The notes under the pieces were generated by a model. It was not told where the DNA came from. It saw only the letters and a program-made list of their open reading frames with translations, and did no database searches. Below are positions 34,058-45,733 of a stretch of DNA of 64,000 bases, piece after piece. Position 1 is the first letter of the stretch, and each line of letters starts with the position of its first letter. This DNA is from Hygrocybe punicea (Eukaryota; Basidiomycota; Agaricomycetes; Agaricales; Hygrophoraceae): positions 1,860,001 to 1,924,000 of the forward strand of contig OY744466.1 in NCBI GenBank assembly GCA_963556145.1, read 5' to 3'. A program made the position numbers and the translations under genes.

Positions 34058-35309
34058 CCATTTTACTCAAAAGAAACCAAGCCTGATCCGTGTAAGCGAA
34101 GAGACAAACACTGGAGTTTGAGACTTACTTGAACTGCCGCATAAGCGATGGTGGGGGGTGTAACACGAGTGAACCCATGGAGTTTGGCATTGCTAGCATG
34201 AATTGCACGTGAACCAGGTGTCATTTTGAGCACCAAAGTAGGCCCAGTGAAGATATGGCGATAAACCTATCAACGCATTAGCAAAAAAAGATGGCATCCG
34301 CTACTAGTACCATTGGTATGGAGAGATCATACCTGCAATAGAAAATAACCACGAAGCAAACCCTTATCAATCTCATCCTCATCAAAAGAACCGTCCTCAT
34401 AGAGGAAACTGCACCAGTCATCAGCAACCATTTTGACACGACCGTTACGGAGTTGCTCAACAAAGCTTCAGGAATGGATCAGTATGAAATCAGGTTGAGC
34501 AAGAACACTGTCACTTGCCCTTCTTTGTTCTGATAGTTGTCCAACATTGATCGTGGGCAGAGCAGGATTCCCAGCATTGGATGGTTTAGACCACGGTCTG
34601 ATTTGCTCGTACTCTTCATGATCGGGGGCATGATAACATCGGTTCAGGATTCAAACAAACATATGCAAGTCCAGCGTGCTTCAAACTGCCACAATCATCT
34701 GATTGAGCCCCCCCCACAGCATCACTCATCTGTTCGGGAGTGACATTAATTTCAAGTCGACAAACAGAGGGATCATGTACTGCATTTACAAGACTCATAA
34801 GTGCAGCCATATTATCATCAAACACTTCAAGAGTCTCCAAGAAGTTGGGAATGAGGGCTAGAATGTGCTTGAAATCTGAGAGGTAGCGAGCATGTTCAGC
34901 GGGAGTCCTGGATAATAAATGTGAAAATCGTTGTGGATGTGGCGGAAGAGCACCGACACGTACAAATTGAAGGCATCATTGTCACTCTCCTCTTGAAGAC
35001 CCACAGCAAAAGTTAGACTGACGTTGATGAAAGGGTTGATTGCATGAGGAATCCAGCGAGCAGCCTTGAGATACGGTTCGATTGCCATGTCTCCGGTGAA
35101 ACAAATTGTAGTCCATTGAATTTCAGAAAAAAGTAAACTTGTACAAACTTCTTCTTTGCTTTTTTCCGGCTGGTTGGCGTCAAGGTGTCCAGAAGCTTGG
35201 CGTGACCACATTTAAGAGGTGCAATAGTGGACTGTGTCTCTGAGTCTGATTCAGAGGGAGAAGTTGAGTGTATGGGCTGAGACCTGGGAGGAGCCATCAA
35301 GACAGACAA
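34058..35309 (-). pseudogene. 5' part of a DUF6698-like fungal gene, interrupted by a transposon
   Basis: Spliced gene of a large Agaricomycete family of unknown function. The N-terminus is polar (MAPPRSQPIHSTSPSESDSE, Lys-rich end). The following exons encode YLKAARWIPHAINPFINV, TPEQMSDAVGGAQSDDCGSL, KHAGLAYVCLNP, KSDRGLNHPMLGILLCPRSM, EQLRNGRVKMVADDWCSFLY and GPTLVLKMTPGSRAIHASNA. KSxRGxNHPxxxxLLCP is the signature I associate with DUF6698. The last exon (AWFLLSKM) reads straight into the hAT inverted repeat at 34057 and resumes at 25795. The exon 1-2 junction does not splice cleanly in phase by eye. The family name is from memory of its motifs, not a search. Confidence 0.65.
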
Positions 35310-36797
35310 TCAACTTGAAGTTGTGCATGCAGACGTTTATATCTGCAGCAAAACGTTAGCCGAGCTATAAACATTAGCTGAGCTATAACTTGAATGTTAG
35401 CCAGGCCATAATAATAGTGCCATGAAGGCACCTGCAGTATATTAGATTCAAAATGTATTATTCTGTAATATGCCGGTGGCTGGCCATGGCAGGTGGTGGA
35501 CCGTTCCACCTTTAATATTATGGATTGTCAATTTCCTTTGCGTTTGTGGTGTAACCTCATGGAGAGTCTGCCCTTGACCATGCCAAATCCAAATATACGC
35601 TCGCTGCAGTGAAACGTCAGCTGAGCTATGACAGCCCATTAAGGCACCTCCATAGCAAGAAATTCTTTTATGGAAATATAGTCTCATAGAAGCTGATCGC
35701 TGAGTTTTAGCTGATCGATCAAAATCCACGCATCTGTCAGCAGTATAGATTATACTACTATAGTATCAATATGACAGGCTTGCTCAACCAATCCAGTGAA
35801 TTGACCCACCAGATGCCTCTAAGTCAGACTACACACAAGAGTTCTGCTAACTCTTGACAACGAGTCCACTTTTCTCCTGCGTGCCCAGAGTCGCATGCAT
35901 CTCACACCTTTCAGACTTCAGCGAACTCCAACATTTGTAAACCCCACCTGAATGCCATAAAACACATCTTGAAAAATTTGGAACGTGCCAACAGACAAGT
36001 AGGGAGGCTTGAGAGCAAGCTCGGAGATGCTTTGCATTGCTTGTTGCTTGCCACGAATACCCCACTGCTAGCAGTTGCTCGGTGGATCTGACCAAAGAAG
36101 TGGTGACCCTGATTGCCCAAGAGGAAGAGGAGAGTTTGGGAGAATCACAAACATTGAATGAAACAAGAGTAAGCCAACCACCAGGCAGTACACACGATAG
36201 CTGCTAATGGTCTGTTGTGCAACCCAGTTCAGTTGGATGGATTTCGAGGTACCCATGCATCCCTATCCATATGATAGGTTGACGCAGACATGGGATCGGG
36301 GTATGGTGGTGTTGGAGGGCAGGGACCGTATTATGAGACAGAAGTGCTGATGAAGCAGTCAGAGGGGAAAGCTGGGCAAGGTTCTGATTTGGCAACTGAG
36401 CCAGAAACTGAGCCAGAGGAATAGGCCAACCACCATGCAGAAAATTATAACTCATTGTTATTGAATGTTGCAGTGTTTACTTTGTGGCTTTTAATGAATG
36501 AATGTCATTTTAAACCGCGAGATTCTTGGTGTAATCCACACCACTCCCAAGACGAGTTCCGACCTATTGAGAATATGTCCTGCTGTTGTGGTTTTGTATT
36601 ACTGTCGAATACAAGGGAAACATACCGCTCAGATTCTAAAGCCCATTCTGCAACCGGTCTTGTTTGCATGTGTGACTTGCTAAGTTGCACTTGCTTCTTG
36701 CACTAGTAGCAATATTCCGAGTCCCACAACCACAAGTATACCTATGTCTCACTCTCCTAGTAGCACTTCAATGCCAACTCGGATTATCGCCGCAGAA
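35310..36797. other. No supported gene
   Basis: Short frames only. Scattered AGCTGAGCTAT-type words (35340-35400, 35610-35720) look like diffuse remnants of TTAGCT-rich repeat elements such as the MITE at 36798. No complete inverted repeat was found here. Confidence 0.4.
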
Positions 36798-37169
36798 TAG
36801 TGTTGCCACAGCTAAGGCTAATAGCTGGCTACTAGCCATTAGCTTAGCTGATTTTAGCTTAGCTGATGCCAGCTAAGCTAATGGCTAATCTCCAGCTAAT
36901 GGCTAAGGCTAAAGTATTTCAGAAAGTTAGCTTAGCTGTAGCTGAAGCTAAGGGAAGATAAAAATAATATCATCTCAGAACAGCCTAGAAATACCTAAAA
37001 AGGATATCATACCTGACTAATAGTCATTAGCTTAGCTGACTTTAGCTTAGCCATAGCTGCAGCTAGTACTTGGCTAGTGGCTAAGGCTAAGACATTTTTC
37101 ATGAATTAGCTTAGCTTTAGCTGCAGCTAATTTAGCCGTGGCTAGGCTAGCTTAGCTGTGGCAACACTA
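36798..37169. mobile_element. 372-bp hAT-type MITE
   Basis: Inverted ends TAGTGTTGCCACAGCTAAG and CTTAGCTGTGGCAACACTA, flanked by the perfect 8-bp duplication CCGCAGAA (36790-36797, 37170-37177). The interior is a mosaic of TTAGCTTAGCTG-like words in both orientations and has no coding capacity. It inserted into one unit of a local tandem duplication. Confidence 0.92.
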
Positions 37170-37177
37170 CCGCAGAA

Positions 37178-37500
37178 GTCGAGGCACCGTCACTGCTATT
37201 TGCCACTTCGACCCAAAACCCAGCTGCCAATGCTGCTGTCTCTGAACTTTCTCCACTACCACTCCAGCATCGATTGCTCCCTGATGAAGGCAATGCTATG
37301 TCCCACTCTCCTAGCACTTCAATGCTGACTCGGATTATCACCGTGGAAGTTGAGCCGCTGTTACTTCTATTCGCCACTTCGACCCAAAACCCAGCCGCCA
37401 ATGCTGCCGTCCCTGAACTTTCTCCACTACTACTCCCATGTCGATTGCTCCCTGATGAAGGCAACGGTGACGGTGACGGCTTCATCATTGGGTCCGGAGC
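37178..37500. repeat. Tandem duplication, 171-bp period
   Basis: Two copies of a unit containing CCACTTCGACCCAAAACCCA and CGATTGCTCCCTGATGAAGG, spaced 171 bp (starts at 37271 and 37442 for the second word). 171 is divisible by three and both strands stay open across the units, so it may be the remnant of a repeat-containing coding region. The first unit extends left across the MITE to about 36745. Confidence 0.7.
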
Positions 37501-37992
37501 AGACCCAAACCAGTGATGATGATGGAGGAAATCAGTTGTGAGCGACTGAACATGTAAAATGACACATACTGGTGAGATTTTTGCCCTTCTTTGCCCTCCA
37601 AATCAGTCAGATGACGATTTTAAGGTAACGTTAGTGAAGTGAAGAACGTAGGAGGGGCGGTGGGGGACAGATGACCCTTGTCTATGTCCATGTGTAAATT
37701 CTTCAGTATGCAACTCGTCTTTGGCTTCATTTTGGCTTCGTCGTGCTTTTGATTCATCATCTTGATTGATATTCCTCGATCGATCATTCTCGATTGGACT
37801 AAATACCCCGCACATGTTTTGTTATATAATTCAAACCTTAATTTTTTCGTCACCGTCACGATTCCAAAGAGGTAAATGTATTAAAAATTTGACAAAATAT
37901 TTATGACGAACAGTGTTGCGCCCGATATCAACTGTAAATTAGATATAAAGAAAAATAACAAGAATAATGATTTATTAATCACCTTCACGCAT
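37501..37992. other. Intergenic, no supported gene
   Basis: Minus-strand frames at 37603-37859 lack recognisable domains. The region lies just downstream of the DUF6532-like gene and would hold its 3' end. Confidence 0.4.
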
Positions 37993-39477
37993 TCACAAAT
38001 AGCCCGCCGCTTTCCACTTTTTGTACTGAGAGGGGAAACTGAGCGCTGAAATATTATCAGTGATTTGAATATCAGGAGACAAAAGGAAACATACGTTGCT
38101 CGGCATGCAATATCAATACAATGTTGTAAAAGATAACTCTTCTGGTCTGGTCGAGCCAACATTGAAGTCAAATTGTTTTTGAGACAGTAATACTGCCCTC
38201 CATAGACAGGGTCATTGAAATTGAGTATCACCTGGACACCTGTGGCCCATTGATCTATAACACATTTCAACTGTGAACTCATAGTAAACATATTGAAATA
38301 TAAATGGCAGAAAATTTACTGCAACCCCTGCGAAAGGAAGAATATTCATTGAAACCCTCATAACATATTCCCAAGGAAACTGGTTGGCCAATGATTTACG
38401 ATGGGTATACCAAAATTGGGTAATGGGAGCTTCAATAGCGGGATGACAGAACCACATCCATTTTCCCTGGAACCATTTAAGGTTAGCGTATATGTTCGTT
38501 TGTCATCTGATACTTACATCCTCATTTCGTGGTCCATGAACCCATTGGCCCTCCATAATGAAATACGCGATACGACACTTAATAAATTCCTTCTTCTGTG
38601 CTGCGGAATAACCTGCATCTGTCGGAGGAAAGATATCATAGTAAATTGCGAAAATTTTATCTGCGCATGTCTTCAGCTCCCTGTGCATTGTTGAATGGTC
38701 ACGAGCAATCTACACAAGCAAGTTAGAGTGGTTGTTTCACGATAAGGCATCAACTTGCCATCTGGATGACCTCGGGTGGAAAAGTTGGCACTGACCACAT
38801 TCATGAGATAGTGCCAAGAAAATATTATTGAACTCACTTGGCTTGGTCCTCGACGCAGAGGCCATATACAGGCTAATCAGAATTATTTCTGCCTTTGTAT
38901 CTGTGAGATCAGAGACCGGAAAGGCGCAATAGCAGGAAATCCAGTCTCGTAGTTTTAATTTCGCATCCTCATATAACTGCTTCTCATCTTCCTCGTAGAA
39001 TCCCATTTGGCTAGGTTTCACACCGGATCCTGGCACCTTTTTAGAATTGTGCACTGCACGGGTGCGTTTCTTGGTCAGGATTGGGGTGGAAATGGGTCCT
39101 TCAAAATGCTGTGTTTGAACCACACATGTGAATTCCCTGCCATCAGCTGAACAACCTGGGGCAGCAGGGTACGTGTTAGCAAAAGAAATGCCTTGAGGTG
39201 CCATCAGGTTGGGTTGCTGGTAATTTATTACATCGGTGGATTGGCTAGGCTTGGCAGCGATGGAAGGGATAAACTCATTAGTAGAAGAATCTTGATGCAC
39301 CATCAGATGGGGTTGCCGGTAAATTGTTACATTGGCGGATTGGCTGGGTTTGACAGCAGGGTACTCATTAGCAGAAGAAAGGCCTGGATGCGCTATCTTC
39401 AGCATTGGATTGAGTTGCCAGTAACCCATTATACCGGCAGATTGGCTGGGCTGGGCAGGGTATAGCTGGTTAACCAA
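37993..39477 (-). CDS. DUF6532-like protein with repeat-rich N-terminus
   Basis: Spliced gene. The N-terminal part is built of imperfect Tyr/Pro/Gln/Ser-rich repeats (PSQSANVT, PSQSTDVI). A basic linker follows (LTKKRTRAVHNSKK), then the conserved core: YEDAKLKLRDWISCYCAFPV, IARDHSTMHRELKTCADKIF, FIKCRIAYFIMEGQWVHGP, WFCHPAIEAPITQFWYTHRK and CVIDQWATGVQVILNF. The end FPSQYKKWKAGYL stops with TGA at 37993-37995 after a GTATGT-donor intron. This pattern resembles the DUF6532 family of basidiomycetes, whose role is unknown. The listed start (39477) is only the first Met of the intact frame. Upstream repeat units contain stops, so the native start was probably near 41,590-41,690 and the gene may now be broken or shortened. 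Confidence 0.65.
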
Positions 39478-41465
39478 AGATAATCCTTGGTTGGGTTACT
39501 GGTAGCTCATTACATTAGCAGATTGGCTGGGCTGGGGAGTGAGCTGGTTAGTCGGAAAGCCTTGATGCACTATCTGCAGCATCAGATTTGATTACCGGTA
39601 ACTCGTTACATTGGCAAATTGGGGAGCAAGGTATGGGATAGACTAGTGAGCTGAAAAGCTCAGATGTGCCATCTGTAGCACTGGGTTGGGTTGCAGGTAA
39701 CTCGTTGCATCAGTGAACTGGTTAGGTTCAGTTGCGAGGTATGGGATGGACTCGTTAGCGAAAGGAATGCCTGGATGCACTATCTGCAGTATTGGGTTGG
39801 GTTGCACGTAACTCGTTGCATTGGCGAGCTAGTCAGGTTCGGTGACAAGGTATTGGATGGACTCGTTAGCCTATTTTTATTTTTAAGTTATTTAATTATA
39901 TTTAAAATTTCTATGTATCACTTAAAAAAATTATTATTATTATTATTATTATTTGTATTTAATTCAACAATATAATTTATAGGTTAAATATTTTAAATTA
40001 GCTAACTTTATTCAATTAAAACATAAATTTCAAAGATATTATTTAATATTTAATATTATTTAATATTGAAATAATTGGTATAATTTTAAATATATTTATT
40101 TTAAGGTTATATTTTTCTTAATTTCTTATTTAATGTTCTGTATATTATATTAAGATTTTAAATATTTTTTCTTATTTTGTTTTTGTAATTCTAAGATAAT
40201 CTAAATTTATTAAGTGTAATAGTAGCTATTTTAATTTTGTCATTATTTTTTATAATAAAAATAAATAATTATAAAAAAAAATTTATATAAAAAAAAATTG
40301 TGCATTCAAATTTATAGGTTTTATTCGCGACTCTGTTTGAGTTCTAGCAATAAAAAAAATAAAATATATTGATTACGTTTAATTAAAAAATATTATATAA
40401 AACTCCACTTTTGATCAATAATTAAAGGTTAATTTTTCTAGGTTAAACCTACTTTAGTTTATTTTTCTTTTTTTTTATACGAAAAGTATATTGCCTTTTA
40501 TCGTTTATATTTTTATACTTTTTCTTTTTTAGGTTTAAGCCTATTATTATGTTATTAAATATTTTTAAAATATAAAACTATAAATTATTTTAGATAATTA
40601 ATAATAGGAAACCTATAAATGTTAATACTAATAATATTGTTTTATTTTTTAAATAAAACATTTTATTTTTTAAATAAAACATTTTATTTTTTAAATAAAA
40701 CATTTTATTTTAGTTTAATTCATAGAGTTGAAAATAAGTATAAATTTATCAATCGAGCGTCAAAATTTTAATAACTCTAACTTTAATTAATGAAGAAAAA
40801 ATAATAATAAATAAAATAAGAAAAATAATAAACAAAAATAATAAAATATACATTTAAATCTTTTATTAAATAAGTTTTTTATAAACATATTAATATTATA
40901 TAACTCAACTTATTTAATAAAATTTTGATAGTAAATTTTAATTATTAAATTTAATTTTTATATATTTACTTTTTACTCTTTATATTAAATATTTTAATTT
41001 TAGATAAGAAGTAATTGCAGGTAAAATAATAAAATAATATTTAATACAAAAAAAGTAATTAAAATATTACTTTTATATTAATAGATAGATTTACATAATT
41101 ATAAAGTAAAATTTTTTATACGCAGGCTTAAAAATAAACAAGTGAAAGGAATGTCTGGATAAACTATCTGCAGTATCAGGTTGGGTGTTCGATAACTCAT
41201 TGCATTAGTAGATTAGCTGGGCTGTGTAGGGTATAGGATAGGGTGGTTAACTGAAGAGAGGCTTGGATGCACCATCTCCAGTATCGGGTTCAGTTGCTGG
41301 GAACTCATTACATCAGCGGGTTAGCTGGGCTCAGCAGCGGATAATGCGATAGGCTGGATAGTCGAAAAGCCTTGACTCACCATCAGCAGCACCAGGTTGG
41401 ACTGCGAGTAACTCGTTACATTATAGCTAGGCTCAGCAGCACAAGACCATTGCTGGGTTAGCGTC
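39180..41465. repeat. Minisatellite array of about 110-125 bp units
   Basis: Diverged tandem units carrying GATGCACTATCTGCAG, TTGCAGGTAACTCGTTACAT and GGATGGACTCGTTAGC. They encode the N-terminal repeats of the DUF6532-like protein on the minus strand in the part below 39477; several later units have stops. The array is cut once, by the AT-rich segment at 39871-41143. Confidence 0.8.
39871..41143. other. 1.27-kb extremely AT-rich insertion
   Basis: Base composition changes abruptly at both edges, to almost only A and T. The flanks (ACTCGTTAGC on the left, GAAAGGAATG on the right) are adjacent in other repeat units, so this is an insertion inside one unit. It contains poly-A/T tracts, ATT triplet runs and a 24-bp tandem (AAATAAAACATTTTATTTTT) repeated about three times at 40641-40715. 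The two ends are imperfectly inverted (CTATTTTTATTTTTAAG versus CTTGTTTATTTTTAAG). There is no protein-coding frame. It could be a nuclear copy of mitochondrial or plasmid DNA, or an unknown AT-rich element. Confidence 0.75.
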
Positions 41466-41680
41466 ATTTGGTCAGCGGCAGAAAAGTGCTGGGGCAGTCT
41501 CATTCTACCAGGCAAGCACCTGGGTTGAGAAGAGTATTGCTCGCCGTATGGTATCGGTTGTTCAGCAAAGGGGTGCAGTATATCTGCCATGTGATCTTGG
41601 TGGCCTTTGTATCTAGAAGTAACAGAGGTATGCTGGTGGTATTCAGAATAAAGTAAGCCAGTGAGTTGAGGATCAAACTC
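41321..41680 (-). pseudogene. Detached N-terminal exon of the DUF6532-like gene
   Basis: An open frame behind a TTTAACAG acceptor encodes HEFDPQLTGLLYSEYHQHTS, then MADILHPFAEQPIPYGEQYS and a Gln/Ser/Pro-rich stretch. It runs into the same repeat type as the protein at 37993-39477 (AAEPSYNVTSYSQSNLV). It stops inside the array and is separated from the core by the AT-rich insertion. I read it as the original 5' end; a separate small gene is possible. Confidence 0.5.
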
Positions 41681-41689
41681 ATGCGAGAG

Positions 41690-43001
41690 CTGTTAAACAA
41701 CAAAAGTTTTCAATGTTGAATATTGAATGTTTAAATGGTAATTAATACCTTTAGACGCTTGTGTGTGATGGAGTCATCATGGAGACTAGTGAATGATCAT
41801 CTGATAACATGCCGACCGTGAAATAAATTTGAATCAAAAGATAGTTGAGATGAAAAATCAAAAGAGTGGAGTGGTAAGAATGTCCATGTTGGGGGTATGA
41901 AGAGATTGAAGCTCGAGGTAAAACGGTGAAATTAGGCTTAAACAGAACGCAAACCATTGTAGACGTAATATTATTAATAATTCAGGGTCGTTCTATACCT
42001 GCCTGTTTCACTTTGCATATACATACAATTAATCAGCTAAAAGATCTAAATGGCATCCACTACACAGAAGTCACAGGCAGCAGATGCAATTGAGCGACTC
42101 AGAGCAGCAGCGGCGGGATTCAAGGTATGAAAGATGTAAGGATTGGTCGTCAGTGTTGACTCAGTGAGTTTGCGTGAGAATCAGTGATCCCTTGCCATTT
42201 TCAACACATCAACCCTTTGTCCATTGTGCCATGAACTCCCTCCTACCATCACCACTTAGTCCAAAGGACCACACAGCGTCCTGAATCCATGAGCAAACCT
42301 GGAATCAATCAACTTCCTCTTTGCTTGACCAAGCCACAGCATACTTGAAACCACAAACAAATATTATTAATAATGTATGTGGTCGGTTCAACCATGGGGC
42401 TGCAATCAATATGACTTTGTAATAGAATATACCAAACTTGGACACCTTATTAGCCTTTCATATGGCTCATGCATGCCGTGAAGTACTCTAGGCTGAGGAG
42501 CGCTTGGCGTGCAGTCATGGCTATCACACTCAAATGATGGCAACTTTCTGGAGAATAAAGCTACAGAAAGCGGAGAGGGAAAGCGGAGAGGGAAGCCGTC
42601 AAAGCCGATGTCGATGTTATGAGGTTGTTTGCATGGTTGAGTGCCCATGAGAATGGGAGTAGCCCGGAGAGTATATTTACAGATTCTCAAAAAATTTACT
42701 GCGAGAATGGGGGGGAAACTATTTTCGTGATTGGGATTCTATGGTCTCAGACTCCAGCGGTTCTGTACAGTGTACTCTCTGACATTTGCTGTCAGATATT
42801 TGACTACTATTTAATATTTAACATGTTTCTTGATACCCTTATCATGATGTACGGTTGTCAGAATGGACACGCTTCATTCAAGTTGGCTGTTCGGACCGCT
42901 AAGTATAAGTTTGGACTACCTAATTATAATAAATATTTAAATCAACCACGGGTGTCTAAGCAGCAGCAAGGGCTAGAGATAAATATTTCGCAAATTCAGA
43001 T
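41690..43001. other. Mostly unassigned; one possible orphan first exon
   Basis: At 42050-42124 (plus) a 25-codon stretch from ATG ends in AAG followed by a GTATGA donor and encodes a small Ala/Gln-rich helix. No second exon could be matched. The plus frame 42619-43104 runs into the LTR at 43007 and has no recognisable domain. Confidence 0.35.
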
Positions 43002-43006
43002 ACCGT

Positions 43007-44648
43007 TGTTACGGATCGCTTCTGCAGCGGGCTCCGGCAACAATCAACTTAACAGGGGATCGGCTTCCAGAGGGGAGAACAGCAGCTTTCATTGTTGCTT
43101 ATAACTAAGACAACACTGCTAACAGGGGGGGTCAAGGTCTAGTGTCATTGCGAGCCGTGGGGGTTACCCAAAACAAGATGAGTCTGCCCCAAGAACCAGA
43201 CTAAACGTAAAGAAAGGAAAAGAAGAAAAAGTCCGAACCAACAACAAGAACAGTATATATAGTGACTGGTCTTGAGGGGAGGTAAATAGAAATACAACCA
43301 TGAAGCCACAACATGTCCAACTCTACCATGTGTTCACCATGAGGCGTACATGAGGCGTCCTCATGTCGATGTTCTCGCGATCCAACTGGAGGCCCGGGTG
43401 TCGTTGAGGATAGAAGAGGTCCAGATGACTCGGATGATTTGTCATCGGATCATGTGACATGCAGAATTGCCAATTCGGGGTCTACACTTGCTGTAATGGG
43501 CAAGTATGCAATCTGGCAAGTGCATTGCACGGTCGGGTCGAAGATGGGTATCGTCCAGTGTAGGATTGGTGATGAGAGTGTCTTGAGGTAGCAGGGACAT
43601 AGCGACAAGGTCGGTATAAAGGAAAACAAAGGAATGTATGGAGGGAAAACCAACTAGGATGGTGGGATAGTCGAGGTCAGACATGTGAACAGCATAAGCT
43701 GTACCGGATGACGATGTCTGTGTCAATGACGTATCGAGGGGTGATGTCTTGTCCTGTCTGTGGAACAATGCAGTCCACCTGATGTTGGTATTCATCCAAG
43801 AAAGGGTATTGTTGTAAACGAGTGTGGGAGATATCAAGGTTATAGATGGAAAAGGGTAAATGAATGTGGGTCCAGGTTTCGAGTCATGGCACAGGTGACA
43901 AGCTGTGGGAACAAGTCGTCGGGTACTGCAATGAAGCGATGTCGTGCGAACAATATGCGATAGGGGTTGGTTCACTGTTTGGGAAGTCGTATGGTCTGTG
44001 GTCGAAGTCCAAAAGAATGTGCTTCGGCGATGGTCGGATTAGAGAGAACAGTGAAATGTCTTGTGATCGGGGATTGTTCAGAGTTCGCATGCAGGTGAGG
44101 AATGTCGTCGGATCGTCAGGGAGGATAATGGTAGGCACAGGGTACGAAAGTGGAAACCATATATCCAGGTATGGCAATTGTCAATTACGTGTCGATATAT
44201 TGTCGAGGTGGAAGTCGGAAGTATCGATGGCAGAAGGGTTTCGGTACCGATGCCAAAGATAGATCATAACAAGGTAAAAACCGATCAGGAAGGTGATGGC
44301 GATACTGCCAATGATGATTACGGTAATTAGCTGTGTTGGGAGTACAGCCATTGTGAATCGGTTTGTCGTGGGATGAAGTCAACAATATGTCAGGGTGAGG
44401 GAAAAGACAATAGCAATGATGTCCGTCGGCAAGGAGACTATTCGGGTACAGCAAGGTAACGTGGGGATGTGTCCATGGTCGGTCTGGATTGTTCTAGAAG
44501 AAAAGAGAACAAGGACAAGAAAATACAAGGATGTCCGAATGAAGAAACAAAAGGTAAAGGGGAATGAAAAAGGAAGGTATGGTAAAGCGGAATCGTCATC
44601 GCGGGTAATGGAGTCGGGATCGGAGTTGCGGAGTTGAAAAACGTAACA
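43007..44648 (-). repeat. 3' LTR of the LARD-like element
   Basis: 1,642 bp. On the element's coding strand it contains a short frame for a single-pass membrane peptide (VIIIGSIAITFLIGFYLVMI, then LWHRYRNPSAIDTSDF), also present in the diverged solo LTR at 57714-59383. It also has long stop-poor stretches rich in Pro, Thr and His (for example 43442-43975). Such coding-like content is unusual for an LTR. Confidence 0.85.
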
Positions 44649-45733
44649 ATACCCCCGGAACAAGGGGAATCGTCCCGATTAACCGGAAGAACAAAGAACA
44701 AGGGAAACAAAGAACAAGGAAAAAAATACAAGGAAAGAACAGACAGTTTAACGACATGATCAAGGTCGGCAAGAAATCAAAAACATGAAGGAGGAAAAAA
44801 TGTCAGTCCAAAGGTCATTAAATCATGAATCATGAAGACATTACTGAGTTACAAGGGTTAAAAAGAAATATATTCGGGTTCGTCCAATTGTTTTTTTGTC
44901 ATTGTGGATATTCAGAGATCATTGTTATTTCGTTATTAAGTCGTCAAGGGTGTCGGGTTGAAAGGAGGTAAGGGTTGTCGGGGTCCAGGTGTTCATTCAG
45001 GGTTTTCGGTTCAAAGAGAATTAGGTGGTCGGCATTTTTGGGATGAGGGAGTTCTGGGTGTCAGAAGTTTATAGTCATTACGGACACTCGAATGAGCATA
45101 GATTTGTATCGTTTCAGATATCGGTGTTGTTGACTGATCGTGGATTTCCTACACTCGAATGGTGTGCGAGATTTCTTCATATTCCATGAATGCAACAGGG
45201 TTTGGTGTCGGTCAGAAGATGTTTGGAGATTCGGGATAAGGAAGATGAAAGAGTTGCCAGTTCCAAGTTGTACATTGGCAAAGGATTTCGGATGGGGATT
45301 CATTCTTCACTGTTTCTTTTTCTGGTGCATTTACTGCCATACTGGTCAGCAGCACATCGGGTTCCTTTCCATATGGGATTGGAGGTCATTGGTTTGATAA
45401 CCAGTATCCTTCTGGTTCAGTTCTGGTGTTCATAGACATCAAGGTTCATTCTACGGCTTATAGCGATCATGCATGCGTCTGGAGGTCATAGATTTTATAT
45501 CATTTCGGATATTCATCTCTTACTTATATAGCTGGTGAGAGAACCTGCTGCTTCGTCTCTTATTTGTATAGCTGGTGAGAGAACCTGCTACATGTTTCTC
45601 TATGGTCATGTTCCATCTGTCCATTCCATTTCTGTTTCTTCTCTTCTGTTTCTGGGTATTCTGTTTCTTCTTCTGGGTGTTTTCGTTGGTGTAAATAATG
45701 TTGAGGTCGTTTACATACAAGGGAAAGTCCATT

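Noticed and set aside
43442..44262. Apparent host genes (132-177 codons) duplicated at 48110-48930
   Set aside because: They lie wholly within the two LTR copies of one retrotransposon, so the duplication is the LTR pair, not a gene duplication.
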